From JANWKA01 sp035533815 (GTDB taxonomy: Bacteria > Bacteroidota > Bacteroidia > Chitinophagales > Chitinophagaceae), in assembly GCA_035533815.1 (NCBI GenBank), contig DATLTB010000087.1:1-37648 (forward strand): a DNA stretch of 37,648 nucleotides, given 5' to 3'. Both the position numbers and the translations under genes were made by a program. The notes below the pieces were generated by a model. It did no database searches and was not told the DNA's origin. It worked only from the letters and a program-made list of their open reading frames with translations. Of the stretch, positions 14,962 through 23,569 are shown in pieces. Position 1 is the stretch's first letter. Each line of letters starts with the position of its first letter.

Positions 14962-15735
14962 TTAAATATTCATGAATTGCTTGAGGCGGCTGAAGAACTC
15001 ATCTTTCTTTCTGGATGAAATGGGAATATTCATCTGATCGGACATGATTACAGCGGCTCCCAATCCTTTAATTATTTTCGTTATATGATGCATATTGATC
15101 AGGAATGACTTATGTACCCTGAAAAAGCCTTTGTTTTCCAACATTTCCTCATATTCCTTTAAGGATTTACTGATGACATGGCTGCTATTTCCAGCCAGCT
15201 GGATCTTGGTATAGCTGTCTAGTGCTTCGCAATAGATAATATCCTTCAAATCCACCACATTATACCCATCATTGACAGGTATGACGATCTTGGAAAAATT
15301 ATTGTCCTTGCTTTTCAGGTATTCTTTCAGGATGGCTGCCAGTTCATTGGGAGCTGCAGCGTTCCCGGAGCTGATATGCTTTCTTACTTTGTCCAGGGCC
15401 GTTTTCACTTCACTGACCTTAAGGGGTTTTAACAAGTAATCCAGGGCGGCAAATTTGATGGCTTGCAGGGCGTATTCCTGGTATGCGGTTATGAATATGA
15501 CATCAAAATTGACCGTGGGCAGCATTTCCAGCAGCTCAAAACCTTTGTGTGGGGGCATTTCGATGTCCAGAAAAAGGACATCAATCGGTGTGGCATGCAC
15601 CATTTTCAACCCATCCTTCACTGAATTGGCCACGCCTACCAGCTCTACATCCTCACAATATTTTTCCAGAATATTGCTCAGGATATCTATGTTTTTCGGT
15701 TCATCCTCTACTATAGCTGCTCTGATCATTTTCAT
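14962..15735 (-). CDS. LytTR-family response regulator
   Basis: A 257-residue two-domain regulator. The receiver domain (about 1-122) has acidic residues E10-D11-E12, the phospho-acceptor D57 in D-V-L-F-L-D-I-E-M-P, and the conserved lysine in L-L-K-P-L. The LytTR DNA-binding domain (about 150-257) has Y-C-E-A-L-D-S-Y-T-K-I near 190 and F-F-R-V-H-K-S-F-L-I-N near 220, the family hallmark. It would bind imperfect repeats upstream of target genes when phosphorylated. The usual partner, a LytS-like histidine kinase (in this phylum a YesM/LytS membrane protein), is not next to it. A second possible start is the ATG at 15729. The gap after it (15736-15843) is very AT-rich and probably holds its promoter. 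Confidence 0.95.
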   Translation of the reverse strand: MKMIRAAIVEDEPKNIDILSNILEKYCEDVELVGVANSVKDGLKMVHATPIDVLFLDIEMPPHKGFELLEMLPTVNFDVIFITAYQEYALQAIKFAALDYLLKPLKVSEVKTALDKVRKHISSGNAAAPNELAAILKEYLKSKDNNFSKIVIPVNDGYNVVDLKDIIYCEALDSYTKIQLAGNSSHVISKSLKEYEEMLENKGFFRVHKSFLINMHHITKIIKGLGAAVIMSDQMNIPISSRKKDEFFSRLKQFMNI

Positions 15736-15803
15736 AGGGTAAGGTGAAAGATGAAATTAAATAAATCAATCCCATATTAAAGAAAAATATCAAATTGAAT
15801 TAA

Positions 15804-15831
15804 CAAAAATATACAAATTATTCAAAATCAA
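15804..15831 (-). promoter_or_regulatory. Possible Bacteroidota-type promoter of the LytTR gene
   Basis: On the minus strand TATTTTTG (15811-15804) fits the -7 consensus TAnnTTTG, with a TTG 17 bases upstream (15831-15829), slightly closer than the usual spacing of about 19-21. It lies about 70 bases before the start codon. The region is so AT-rich that a chance match is quite possible. Confidence 0.3.
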
Positions 15832-15843
15832 TAATACCAAATA

Positions 15844-17190
15844 TTAAATCTGATGGGTGGCCTTGAGTTCCAGGTACTTGTTGATCACCTGAGTGGTCAG
15901 ATTTTCCGGTTTGGTCAAAATGACCCCGATTCCATTACGGCCAAGTTCCAGGGAGATCAGTTTTTTTTCCAGGTTGAATACTCCTGCAATCGTTTTAATA
16001 TACACCTGTTCTGCGGATCCTGCAGGTTTGCGGGAAAACGCTTTCATGTCAGGATTTTCAAATATCACCACGATTAGCAGGTGACGACTTGACAGGGCTT
16101 TCAGCGAGGGCAGCTGACGCTTCATCCCCTGAAGGGTTTCAAAATTGGTAAACAGCAGCAGCAGGCTGCGCTGGGCACAACCGGCCCTTACCCGGAAATA
16201 AAGCCGTTCAAAATCACTTTCCAGAAAACGGGTCTTTTGTTTGTACAGCGCTTCCAGAATCCGGTTCATCTGGGCTGGCCTGCGGTCTGCAGCCAGGAAA
16301 ATTCCCGGTTTTTCAGAAAAAGTGATCAGGCCGGCCCTGTCCTGGCGCACCAGGACAATATGGAGCAGGACCAGCGCACTGTTAATCGAATGATCCAGGA
16401 GGGTCATTCCGTCGAATGGCATCTTCATCAACCGGCCTTTATCAATCACCGCGTATACCTGCTGGGCTCTTTCTTCCCTAAATTGATTCACCATCAGTTG
16501 CCCCTTCCTGGCTGAGGCTTTCCAGTTCAAGGTCCTGATATCATCTCCTGGGATATATTCCTTGATCTGGTCAAATTCCATGCTATGCCCCTTCCTCCTT
16601 TCCTGTTTGATACCCAGTTCATTCAGCCGGTTGGCGGCTGCCATCAGGGAGTAGCTCCGCAATTTTAAAAAAGAAGGGTATACCTGGGTTTTTCCCTGAA
16701 ACTCAAACCAGAAACGCCGCTTGACCAGGGACAGGGGACTTCCCACATAAATATTCAACCGGCCGAATGAGTACTCCCCCCTGGCAGTCGGACGGACCTG
16801 GTAAGTCAGGACCTGTTTACCATTTGGAGGCAGCGAGAGGTGAAATAATAAGTCCCGCACCTGGAATGCTGGGGGTAATTCGTCAATGATCCCGAGGTTC
16901 ACCGAGAACCTATACCTGTTTTCCAGGAAGATCCGAATGCCGTTGTCTTCCCCGTTACTCAGCCTTCGGGGCAGTTCACGCACAGCATGCAGACCGGACT
17001 CCATGCTGAACATCAGGATATAATCCAGAAAGAATAGGGCCATGATCAGCACCAGGGCAGTAAATGCTGCGGGGCGGGTATTGGGAAAGATAAAAGCTAC
17101 GATAAACAGCAGGATGCAGGTGATCAGGGCCGTGTACAACCGCATGCCCAGGTATAATGCAGCAATATATTTTTGATATAACCGGATCAC
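15844..17190 (-). CDS. DUF58 domain protein
   Basis: A 448-residue protein with two membrane helices near the N-terminus (about 14-33 and 38-56), then a beta-rich region, then the DUF58 core with Y-I-P-G-D-D-I-R-T-L-N-W-K-A-S-A-R near residues 211-227 and a von Willebrand A-like part that has D-x-G-x-L in place of a full MIDAS. DUF58 proteins are regular partners of MoxR AAA+ ATPases, which are thought to act as chaperones for the assembly of cell-envelope complexes; their own activity is unknown. It is the last gene of the cluster, 48 bases after moxR. The N-terminal helices suggest insertion in the inner membrane with the DUF58 part in the cytoplasm. Confidence 0.9.
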   Translation of the reverse strand: MIRLYQKYIAALYLGMRLYTALITCILLFIVAFIFPNTRPAAFTALVLIMALFFLDYILMFSMESGLHAVRELPRRLSNGEDNGIRIFLENRYRFSVNLGIIDELPPAFQVRDLLFHLSLPPNGKQVLTYQVRPTARGEYSFGRLNIYVGSPLSLVKRRFWFEFQGKTQVYPSFLKLRSYSLMAAANRLNELGIKQERRKGHSMEFDQIKEYIPGDDIRTLNWKASARKGQLMVNQFREERAQQVYAVIDKGRLMKMPFDGMTLLDHSINSALVLLHIVLVRQDRAGLITFSEKPGIFLAADRRPAQMNRILEALYKQKTRFLESDFERLYFRVRAGCAQRSLLLLFTNFETLQGMKRQLPSLKALSSRHLLIVVIFENPDMKAFSRKPAGSAEQVYIKTIAGVFNLEKKLISLELGRNGIGVILTKPENLTTQVINKYLELKATHQI

Positions 17191-17238
17191 TTTAAGGTAT
17201 TTTTTTATCGACTTAGGGGAGGAAATATTTCTGCCGTT

Positions 17239-18219
17239 TTACCGCGGTACCTCTATTTTATGGATTACCTGGGTAATGATCTGATCGGTATTAACCCCTT
17301 CCATTTCCTTTTCCGGAGTCAGCAGAATGCGGTGCCGCAGCACCGGGAAACTAATCCGGACAATGTCTTCCGGAGTCACAAAATCCCTTCCCTGCAAAGC
17401 TGCCAGGGCTTTAGCTCCTGACAATAAACCAACACCTGCCCTGGGGGAAGCCCCCAGATATATGCCGGGATGATCCCGGGTTTCCCGGATGATCCGGGCA
17501 ATAAAGCCGAGCAGATCCGGTTCAATATGCAGGTGTTTCACCAGACTCCTGAGCCGGACTACGGTACCGGCATCCAGGACCGGCATCACCAAGTCCAGGG
17601 GATGGTGGTCTGCCTGCACGTGTTTCCGTCTGAGAATTTCGACCTCTTCCGGCAGGGAAGGGTACCCGACAGCGAGCTTGAACAAGAACCGGTCCAATTG
17701 GGCTTCCGGGAGCCGGTAGGTCCCTTCATGTTCAATGGGGTTCTGGGTGGCAAGCACCAGAAAAGGATTTGGTAATGGATAAGTCTTTCCGTCCATGGTT
17801 ACCTGGCCTTCTTCCATCACTTCAAACAAGGCAGACTGGGTCTTTGCCGGAGCCCGGTTGATCTCATCAATGAGTACGATTTGACTGAATACCGGTCCCT
17901 GCCTGAAGGTAAATTCGCCGGTCGGGGGATGGAACACCGTTGTGCCCAGGATATCGGAAGGCATCAGGTCCGGGGTGAACTGGATCCTGGAAAAGCCCGC
18001 AGTTACCGATCTGGCCAGCACCCTGGCCATGAGGGTTTTGGCCACACCAGGCACTCCTTCCAAAAGGACATGGCCTTCAGCAAGCATTGCAGCCAGGAGC
18101 AGTTCGATGGTTTCCTGCTGTCCGGTGATGACCTTGCCGATTTCATTACGGATGGTTTCAGTAGCTGTCTTGAGCTCTGCCAGGTCGGTTAGGGCCCGGG
18201 ATGTTTCGGTATTTTCCAT
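17239..18219 (-). CDS. MoxR-family AAA+ ATPase
   Basis: A 326-residue ATPase if it begins at the ATG at 18219 (M-E-N-T-E-T-S-R), four bases after the DUF4350 stop; an upstream in-frame start would overlap that gene and add a non-family stretch. Walker A G-V-P-G-V-A-K-T is at residues 55-62, Walker B V-L-I-D-E-I-N-R-A-P near 113-122, and the L-A-T-Q-N-P-I-E-H-E-G-T-Y segment is the MoxR sensor-1 hallmark. C-terminal G-A-S-P-R-A is the sensor-2 region. With the DUF58, DUF4350, DUF4129 and SpoIIM genes it forms a compact set that I infer works together at the membrane, though the substrate complex is unknown. Confidence 0.93.
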   Translation of the reverse strand: MENTETSRALTDLAELKTATETIRNEIGKVITGQQETIELLLAAMLAEGHVLLEGVPGVAKTLMARVLARSVTAGFSRIQFTPDLMPSDILGTTVFHPPTGEFTFRQGPVFSQIVLIDEINRAPAKTQSALFEVMEEGQVTMDGKTYPLPNPFLVLATQNPIEHEGTYRLPEAQLDRFLFKLAVGYPSLPEEVEILRRKHVQADHHPLDLVMPVLDAGTVVRLRSLVKHLHIEPDLLGFIARIIRETRDHPGIYLGASPRAGVGLLSGAKALAALQGRDFVTPEDIVRISFPVLRHRILLTPEKEMEGVNTDQIITQVIHKIEVPR

Positions 18220-18223
18220 CTTA

Positions 18224-19399
18224 TCAGTCGTTTGTGTAAAATTGATCCATACAGTTATCCATCCTGAGCAAGAGCTCATCACTGACAGTAGCGGCATGTT
18301 CTGCTTCGTCCACCAACTCCAGCAATTCACGGACCTTCTCCTGGGACAACCCTGCCCTGCGGGCTAATTGATCCCGGAATTCAGGAAGCTGTCGACCTGG
18401 AGACAGCCTGAATTGCCGGCGGAAATGATCCATAAGGGCATTGATCATTTTTTCAGCAATATTTTTATTGTCCCTCCGCTGATAATATAACCTCCCAACC
18501 GTTTCCGCAAATTCCAGTGAAGTGTTCTGGAGAGGTAAGATCACCGGGATAACGCGCTGGGTGCGTTTTCCATTGAAAAGCACATAAAGGAGCAGCGTGA
18601 CCAATGCCAGATACCAGGCCCACTTCAGGTCTTCATTACCCAGTATTGCCCGTAATGGATTACGGCTTGGAGTGCTCCTTTTTTTATAATATTGATCCCA
18701 GATAACCTGCCTGGTGCCTTGGGGGATATAAGATAATGCCCCGTTGATATAGGCGCACTGGTTCCCATAAAGGGCAGCATAATTGGTAAAAGCCAGCGGG
18801 ATGGCATTGACATATACCGCCCCCCGGCCTTCGCTGATCCGCGCAAAATTGATATTCCCCAGACTATCCGTGCCCAGGACTTCCACCCTGCCGGAATCCT
18901 GAATAGGGAAAAAAGCCCCTCCTGTTTCTCCCGGGAATCCGAAGTTTTTGTTCCGCCTCAGCAAAGGATTGACAAAATTAAACCTTCCACTTTTTACTGC
19001 TGACCAGGAGGTATTCCCACTTAAACCCAAACTATCCATCAAGGGTCCATCCCATTGCTGCGCCGCAAGGAATACCTGGTTACCCCTGGAGACCCAGGAT
19101 AGAATTGACCGGGTATCCAGGCTATCCATGGAAATATCCCTGGCCAGAACCAGGTATAATGAGCCTGAATCCACCCTGCTCCTCAAGGTTTCATCTGCAG
19201 TGGTAGCGGACCTGCTGATCCGGGCCCGGTGAAACAGGCTGCCAAGCTGATGAAAAACTACATAGGCCCCATAAGGAATTTTATCCTGGCCAGACAGACT
19301 TAACGTCCAGTCCATCCGTTTTGGGCTGCTAATCAGCAGTATACCATAAATCAGTAAAACCAGGATGGATACTGCAATATTTACCCGCTGTCTGCTCAT
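18224..19399 (-). CDS. DUF4350 domain membrane protein
   Basis: A 391-residue protein with an N-terminal membrane helix (about 7-23: I-A-V-S-I-L-V-L-L-I-Y-G-I-L-L) and another near residue 260-278 (W-Y-L-A-L-V-T-L-L-L-Y-V-L-F-N). Between them is a soluble domain that matches the DUF4350 pattern: I-P-Y-G-A-Y-V-V-F-H-Q-L near 41, then S-L-Y-L-V-L-A-R-D, a flexible region, and a gatekeeper-like helical tail after the second helix. It begins directly after the DUF4129 stop codon (TAG then ATG) and ends four bases before moxR, so it is in the same operon. No enzymatic motif can be seen. Family role unknown. Confidence 0.82.
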   Translation of the reverse strand: MSRQRVNIAVSILVLLIYGILLISSPKRMDWTLSLSGQDKIPYGAYVVFHQLGSLFHRARISRSATTADETLRSRVDSGSLYLVLARDISMDSLDTRSILSWVSRGNQVFLAAQQWDGPLMDSLGLSGNTSWSAVKSGRFNFVNPLLRRNKNFGFPGETGGAFFPIQDSGRVEVLGTDSLGNINFARISEGRGAVYVNAIPLAFTNYAALYGNQCAYINGALSYIPQGTRQVIWDQYYKKRSTPSRNPLRAILGNEDLKWAWYLALVTLLLYVLFNGKRTQRVIPVILPLQNTSLEFAETVGRLYYQRRDNKNIAEKMINALMDHFRRQFRLSPGRQLPEFRDQLARRAGLSQEKVRELLELVDEAEHAATVSDELLLRMDNCMDQFYTND

Positions 19400-20113
19400 C
19401 TACCCGATTTTCTCGTGTAATAGTTGATATTGTGCAGTGACCTTTTCAAACTCGGACCTGTCAACCGGCAACTGTCCATACCAGGCACTTTCAAATTGCC
19501 TGCACAGGAGGGCAAATGGTCCGGCAAGGGGACTGTCACGCAGTTCCAGACAATAATGCTGATTGGTTTTGTGGTCTCCCAACCGGATTAAACCCCGGTT
19601 ATCAAGCTGGCGAAGCACCTGCAAAAACATCAGCCTGATTGCTTGTCGGAACTGATGGTTTTTTACCAGATCCCGGATCTCCTTTTCCAGGTCGGGAAGT
19701 TGATCATTAACCTGTTGAATTCCATACCCCCCCTGATCTGCTGTTCTGCTGAACAATCGGATGGGGTTCATGCCCGCCATCCGGAGTATACCGAACAGGA
19801 AAATACCGGCAACCAGGGCCAGTACAGCATACTGGATGAATTGAAGGACAAGGTTTTTACCGGAAAGCCAATGGTTGATTCCTTCCATGATCCGCACCCA
19901 AAGGGAAGTAGTCACCGGCCTGGCTGGAAGGTACCTGAACTCTTCCTGCTTCCGGTAACTCCGTATTGCGGAAGCCGGTATATTTCTCAGGATCACCTGG
20001 CTGGAATCCTCCTTTAATCGGGTAGCTGCTATGACCGGAGGGGAAATGCTGATCATCCAAAGGAGGGATGCACAGGTCCAGTAATTGGTGATATGTCGGA
20101 TCGAAATACTCAA
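19400..20113 (-). CDS. DUF4129 domain membrane protein
   Basis: A 237-residue protein with a signal-like N-terminus (membrane segment about 13-29 ending P-P-V-I-A-A) and a clear membrane helix at about 93-115 (Q-Y-A-V-L-A-L-V-A-G-I-F-L-F-G-I-L). The C-terminal soluble part carries the DUF4129 pattern: Q-A-I-R-L-M-F-L-Q-V-L-R-Q-L-D-N near 160, H-K-T-N-Q-H-Y near 185, and F-E-S-A-W-Y-G-Q-L-P near 208. The F-x-x-x-W-Y-G end is the family's most recognisable mark. Its start overlaps the stop of the preceding gene by 4 bases, and the next gene starts straight after it. Function unknown; context ties it to MoxR/DUF58. Confidence 0.85.
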   Translation of the reverse strand: MSISIRHITNYWTCASLLWMISISPPVIAATRLKEDSSQVILRNIPASAIRSYRKQEEFRYLPARPVTTSLWVRIMEGINHWLSGKNLVLQFIQYAVLALVAGIFLFGILRMAGMNPIRLFSRTADQGGYGIQQVNDQLPDLEKEIRDLVKNHQFRQAIRLMFLQVLRQLDNRGLIRLGDHKTNQHYCLELRDSPLAGPFALLCRQFESAWYGQLPVDRSEFEKVTAQYQLLHEKIG

Positions 20114-20997
20114 TGGCCAAACTCTTCATCGGGTTCCCCAGGCATTCCTTCCAGGGGTACACCGATCTGTCCTACCTTCCGGATCAGTCCCAGCCCATCC
20201 ACCCGTTCTGTCAGGGTAAAATAATGCAGGGTAATGGATACTGTGGGAATGATATAGAATATCAACCGGAAGACATTGATGATGACCAGGAAAATCCAGG
20301 GTAAGGTGTTATAGGAATGTACAGAAACGAGCATCCAGATTCCTCCTGCCACTCCGAAAATAATCCCAATGGTGAGGCTGGCCATAAACGCGATCAGGTA
20401 AACTATCAGGTATATGCCCAGGGATAACCAGAAATTTCCCCTGATTAGCGTAAAACACCGGTTGAATGTGACTCCCAGGGAAGCATCTTCCATCACAGCA
20501 ATACTGATATAATTAGTCAGCACCACACCCAGGTATATGCCAGGAAGGACACAAATCAGGCTGCCTGCGCCAATCAGCAGACCGACCGGAATAGAATACA
20601 GTAGCACCTTCAGGTAGAATTTGCGGAAATGTTTCCAGACTCCATCAATGGAAGGTATACCCGGTCCGGCATCATAACAGAGCATATACGCATTAACCAT
20701 CACTCCAACTGCAGTAATACCCAGCCAGGTGGGGACAATCACAAAGAAAATATCCTTGAATAATGGACCTGAGTATACCGGTCCGAAAATTTCCATGGTC
20801 CTCATTTTTGCAATAAGGTCAGTGGACGACCTGGCTTGTAAACCGCTGCAAACTGCCATGATCAGGAGAAATATCCCGCAAACGGAGAAAAACATTTGTA
20901 GCAACCGGCGGAAGTTGCCCCGGATGAAACTGAATGTATCGCTGATATTATCCCCGAAACCCCTTATTTTACGAAGTTCCAGTTTTTGCTGATCCAT
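20110..20997 (-). CDS. Polytopic inner-membrane protein of unknown function in the MoxR cluster
   Basis: A 295-residue protein with roughly six membrane segments: about 32-50, 80-105, 130-152, 160-172, 190-222 and 230-255. There is a soluble N-terminus and a charged tail ending E-E-F-G-H. Long helical stretches such as S-L-G-I-Y-L-I-V-Y-L-I-A-F-M-A-S-L-T recall the membrane domain of glycerophosphodiester phosphodiesterase-like or DUF975-like proteins, but I do not recognise the family with confidence. Its start at 20997 overlaps the end of the SpoIIM gene by 34 bases and its end overlaps DUF4129 by 4, so it is surely in the operon. A role in assembling or gating the cluster's membrane complex is only inference. 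Confidence 0.8.
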   Translation of the reverse strand: MDQQKLELRKIRGFGDNISDTFSFIRGNFRRLLQMFFSVCGIFLLIMAVCSGLQARSSTDLIAKMRTMEIFGPVYSGPLFKDIFFVIVPTWLGITAVGVMVNAYMLCYDAGPGIPSIDGVWKHFRKFYLKVLLYSIPVGLLIGAGSLICVLPGIYLGVVLTNYISIAVMEDASLGVTFNRCFTLIRGNFWLSLGIYLIVYLIAFMASLTIGIIFGVAGGIWMLVSVHSYNTLPWIFLVIINVFRLIFYIIPTVSITLHYFTLTERVDGLGLIRKVGQIGVPLEGMPGEPDEEFGH

Positions 20998-21992
20998 AGG
21001 TCCAATTTTTCTTCCCGGTTAGGCTTTTCAGCTCCCCGGGCCTGCCTGACACGCTTGTACAATAAACCCGGATAAATAATGAAATACCAGATCACTCCGG
21101 AAACTGACCCGAATAGAATACTGAATCTGAGCCATAGCGGCATGCCGATATGCCTGGTCACAAATCCTTCAAAAAAAGCCGCGATCAGAAAAACCGGAAC
21201 AATACCAATGACCATTTTCAACCCGTCCTTTACACCCCTTCGCAAGGAAGTCAATCTGCTGTAAGTACCCGGGAATAGTAAACTGTTCCCCAGAATCAGC
21301 CCCGCACATCCAGCTATTACCATAGCGGATATTTCCAAGGTGCCGTGAATGAAAATGACTGTGATTGATTTCCCACCCAGGTGATGTGCAAAAAAATAGT
21401 ATTCGAAGGATCCAAGCATTATCCCATTGTAGAACATCATGCAAAGAGTTCCTGCAGAACCTAAAATTCCCAGGACAAAGGTGGTGAAAGACACGGATAT
21501 ATTATGGTATGCAATATAGAGGAACATATTAAATGGGTTTCCTTGGCGGTAGACACCGAAAGGATCCCCTTTGGTTATATTAGCATTGGTCATATTCACA
21601 TATCCATTTCCCAGGATCAGCCGGATGAATGAGTCATCCCTTGAAGCGGAAACCCAGCCGATCAGGCAGAATACCAGGAAAAAAAGGAAGGCAACGTATA
21701 GCTGGCGGCGGTGAATATACATCAGTAAAGGCAGCTCATACTTCCAAAAAGCCGGGAACCGGCTGATCTTTTCTTTCTTGTTTTTGTAAATTAAACGGTG
21801 AAAACGGGCGGCCAGGCTGTTCAGGTAGCTGACAGTCCTGCTGCCCGGGTAAAAAGTCCTGGCAAATGCCAGGTCATCGGTCAGTTCAATAAACCGGGTA
21901 GCCACGAGGTCCGGGTCTGGATCAATACTGAGTTCCTGGTCAAACCGCTCCCATTTTGCTGCATTAATTTTCAGAAACCGGGCCTCCCGCAT
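20964..21992 (-). CDS. SpoIIM (stage II sporulation protein M) family membrane protein
   Basis: A 342-residue protein. The cytoplasmic N-terminus (1-95) has M-R-E-A-R-F-L-K-I-N and a Y-L-N-S-L-A-A-R-F-H-R-L-I-Y-K-N segment. Membrane helices lie at about 112-128 (Y-V-A-F-L-F-F-L-V-F-C-L-I-G-W), 165-200, 205-225, 235-250 and 290-315. The F-I-H-G-T-L-E-I-S-A-M-V-I-A-G-C-A-G segment is the SpoIIM family hallmark. In Firmicutes SpoIIM helps peptidoglycan degradation during engulfment; in this non-sporulating phylum it is part of the MoxR/DUF4129/RDD set, so the name should not be read as evidence of sporulation. It is first in the six-gene minus-strand operon and divergent from the RDD gene. Confidence 0.88.
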   Translation of the reverse strand: MREARFLKINAAKWERFDQELSIDPDPDLVATRFIELTDDLAFARTFYPGSRTVSYLNSLAARFHRLIYKNKKEKISRFPAFWKYELPLLMYIHRRQLYVAFLFFLVFCLIGWVSASRDDSFIRLILGNGYVNMTNANITKGDPFGVYRQGNPFNMFLYIAYHNISVSFTTFVLGILGSAGTLCMMFYNGIMLGSFEYYFFAHHLGGKSITVIFIHGTLEISAMVIAGCAGLILGNSLLFPGTYSRLTSLRRGVKDGLKMVIGIVPVFLIAAFFEGFVTRHIGMPLWLRFSILFGSVSGVIWYFIIYPGLLYKRVRQARGAEKPNREEKLDLWISKNWNFVK

Positions 21993-22103
21993 GGTTTCAG
22001 GGGTTTAAGCGGAAAAATAACACATTAATCATTCAACACAAAAATTACCTGAAAATTATCAACCTTCACCTTCCCTGCCTATATTTACAATGACCTCCAG
22101 AAA

Positions 22104-22808
22104 ATGTCCATCATCCGGATTCCCACTGCACAGAATATTGACCTGGAATATGATACAGCTGGCCTCGGGGAGCGCATTGTAGCCTTTATCATTGACACCT
22201 TGGTCCGGGGAAGTGCCTTGATTATCCTATTTATACTCCTTTATCTGTTCAATGCAATGATTGATTGGTTAGTGGTTATTTTATATATCCCCTTTGCCTT
22301 ATACTTTCTATTGTCCGAGCTTTTTTACAATGGACAGAGCATTGGCAAGAAGATCATGAAAATACGGGTAGTTTGCCTGGACGGGTCTCCCCCGGGAATT
22401 GGCCAGTATCTAATCCGGTGGTTATTCCGCCTGGTGGATATCACGATTTCACTGGGTCTGGTGGCCATCACCACGATTGCCACAAGTGCCAGGCAGCAGC
22501 GTCTGGGAGATATGCTGGCAGGGACCACCCTGGTCAGCACCCGACCCCGGGGTAATATGCAGTATTCCTTGAATATTTCCCAGGAAGCGCATTATGAGGT
22601 GGTATTCCCCGAGGTAACCAAGCTGACCGACCGGGATATCCAGCTGATTGAGGACATATTATCCCAGCTCAGGGAGACCAATAACCTGGTTTTATCCGCC
22701 ACTGCAGCCCAAAGGATCAAATTCCTGCTCCATATTGAATCCTCCCAGGAGAATCAGGCTTTTTTACAGACTATCCTAACTGATTATAATCACCTAGCCC
22801 GAATCTGA
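22104..22808 (+). CDS. RDD family membrane protein
   Basis: A 234-residue protein whose RDD domain occupies residues 10-150. Opening motifs include I-D-L-E-Y-D-T-A-G-L-G-E-R-I-V-A-F-I-I-D-T, with the Arg and Asp of the family; helices lie at about 25-50 and 52-70; then comes N-G-Q-S-I-G-K-K-I-M-K-I-R-V-V near 80. The C-terminal 85 residues are a soluble tail (E-V-V-F-P-E-V-T-K-L-T-D-R-D) often found in this family. RDD proteins are possible transporters or membrane organisers. It faces the SpoIIM gene with about 110 bases between starts, matching the recurrent pairing of RDD with SpoIIM, MoxR and DUF58 genes, so it may be controlled together with that operon. Confidence 0.9.
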   Translation: MSIIRIPTAQNIDLEYDTAGLGERIVAFIIDTLVRGSALIILFILLYLFNAMIDWLVVILYIPFALYFLLSELFYNGQSIGKKIMKIRVVCLDGSPPGIGQYLIRWLFRLVDITISLGLVAITTIATSARQQRLGDMLAGTTLVSTRPRGNMQYSLNISQEAHYEVVFPEVTKLTDRDIQLIEDILSQLRETNNLVLSATAAQRIKFLLHIESSQENQAFLQTILTDYNHLARI

Positions 22809-22812
22809 TCCC

Positions 22813-23181
22813 TTACCTATGCTGCATTTCCAGGATCCTTTGCTGCATTTCATGGGGATGCAGGAGGACGGATAACCCGAATTTTACCACAAACAGAATT
22901 ATGCAGATCAGGTAAAGGGCACTCAGGCATACCCCGATAATGGCGCAGACCCTTCCAGACCGGAGATTCCGGTAGGAACTTTCGGTATATAATCCGGGAT
23001 TGGCATGGAACAACCGGGTATCCCGGTTGGCCAGGATGATGGCCACAATGGCCAGTATGCAGCCCACTATTCCATAGCAGCAGCATAGCACAATGGATAG
23101 GATTCCCAGTACCAGTACAGAATTGGCGCTGGGGAGATGCTGCTGCATCCTTCCGGAAGGGGTTATAGGAAAAGGTTCCAT
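22813..23181 (-). CDS. CCC-motif membrane protein (DUF4190-like)
   Basis: A 122-residue protein with two long membrane helices at about 22-48 (L-V-L-G-I-L-S-I-V-L-C-C-C-Y-G-I-V-G-C-I-L-A) and 77-105 (V-C-A-I-I-G-V-C-L-S-A-L-Y-L-I-C-I-I-L). The triple cysteine in the first helix and the A-N-R-D-T segment after it are features of the small Bacteroidota family called CCC-motif membrane proteins. Function is unknown. The start codon overlaps the DUF2752 stop (TGATG), so the two are translationally coupled. The stop is 4 bases from that of the convergent RDD gene. Confidence 0.85.
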   Translation of the reverse strand: MEPFPITPSGRMQQHLPSANSVLVLGILSIVLCCCYGIVGCILAIVAIILANRDTRLFHANPGLYTESSYRNLRSGRVCAIIGVCLSALYLICIILFVVKFGLSVLLHPHEMQQRILEMQHR

Positions 23182-23507
23182 CAGAAAAAGTGTTGAGATT
23201 TAAGTTTAATGAGGTAGCTGATGATGATCACTGAAGCAGCAATAATATAACTGTATTTCAATATATCAGGGCCATACCTGAAATTCCATTTCAGGTGAAG
23301 GGCGGTAAAACTGAGGATAAACAGGATCAGTCCTGTAGCCGGATACATATGGAAACTGGCTGAAAAGTTGCCCTTCATCAGATCGATCACGGAACGCTGG
23401 AAACCACAACCGGGGCAGTCGACATGAAATATTTTTTTGAACCAGCAAGTCAGCATATGTGCCTGCAGCCATTCAATGGAATGATGATAGAATATAGCTA
23501 AGCCCAA
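23181..23507 (-). CDS. DUF2752 domain membrane protein
   Basis: A small membrane protein with the DUF2752 signature H-V-D-C-P-G-C-G-F-Q-R-S-V-I-D-L-M-K-G-N, then a F-H-M-Y-P-A-T-G segment, two membrane helices and a lysine-rich tail. The signature cysteines suggest metal or redox chemistry, but no function is known. The start is uncertain. The frame is open back to an ATG at 23627 inside proS, whose 3' end it would overlap by 58 bases. An in-frame TTG lies at 23507, an ATT at 23468 where homologues begin (x-E-W-L-Q-x-H), and an ATG at 23456 that would cut the conserved start short. I use the TTG. It overlaps the CCC-motif gene at TGATG; the pair is likely one unit behind proS. Confidence 0.75.
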   Translation of the reverse strand: MGLAIFYHHSIEWLQAHMLTCWFKKIFHVDCPGCGFQRSVIDLMKGNFSASFHMYPATGLILFILSFTALHLKWNFRYGPDILKYSYIIAASVIIISYLIKLKSQHFF

Positions 23508-23569
23508 TTTTTTTAACTTGGTCCGAAAATTAATCAATTCCTGGAAATCATGCAAAAAGGACCGCTGCT

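Noticed and set aside
20964..21992. Evidence for sporulation from the SpoIIM-like gene
   Set aside because: The family is widespread in non-sporulating bacteria within MoxR/RDD gene sets, and no other sporulation gene is present.
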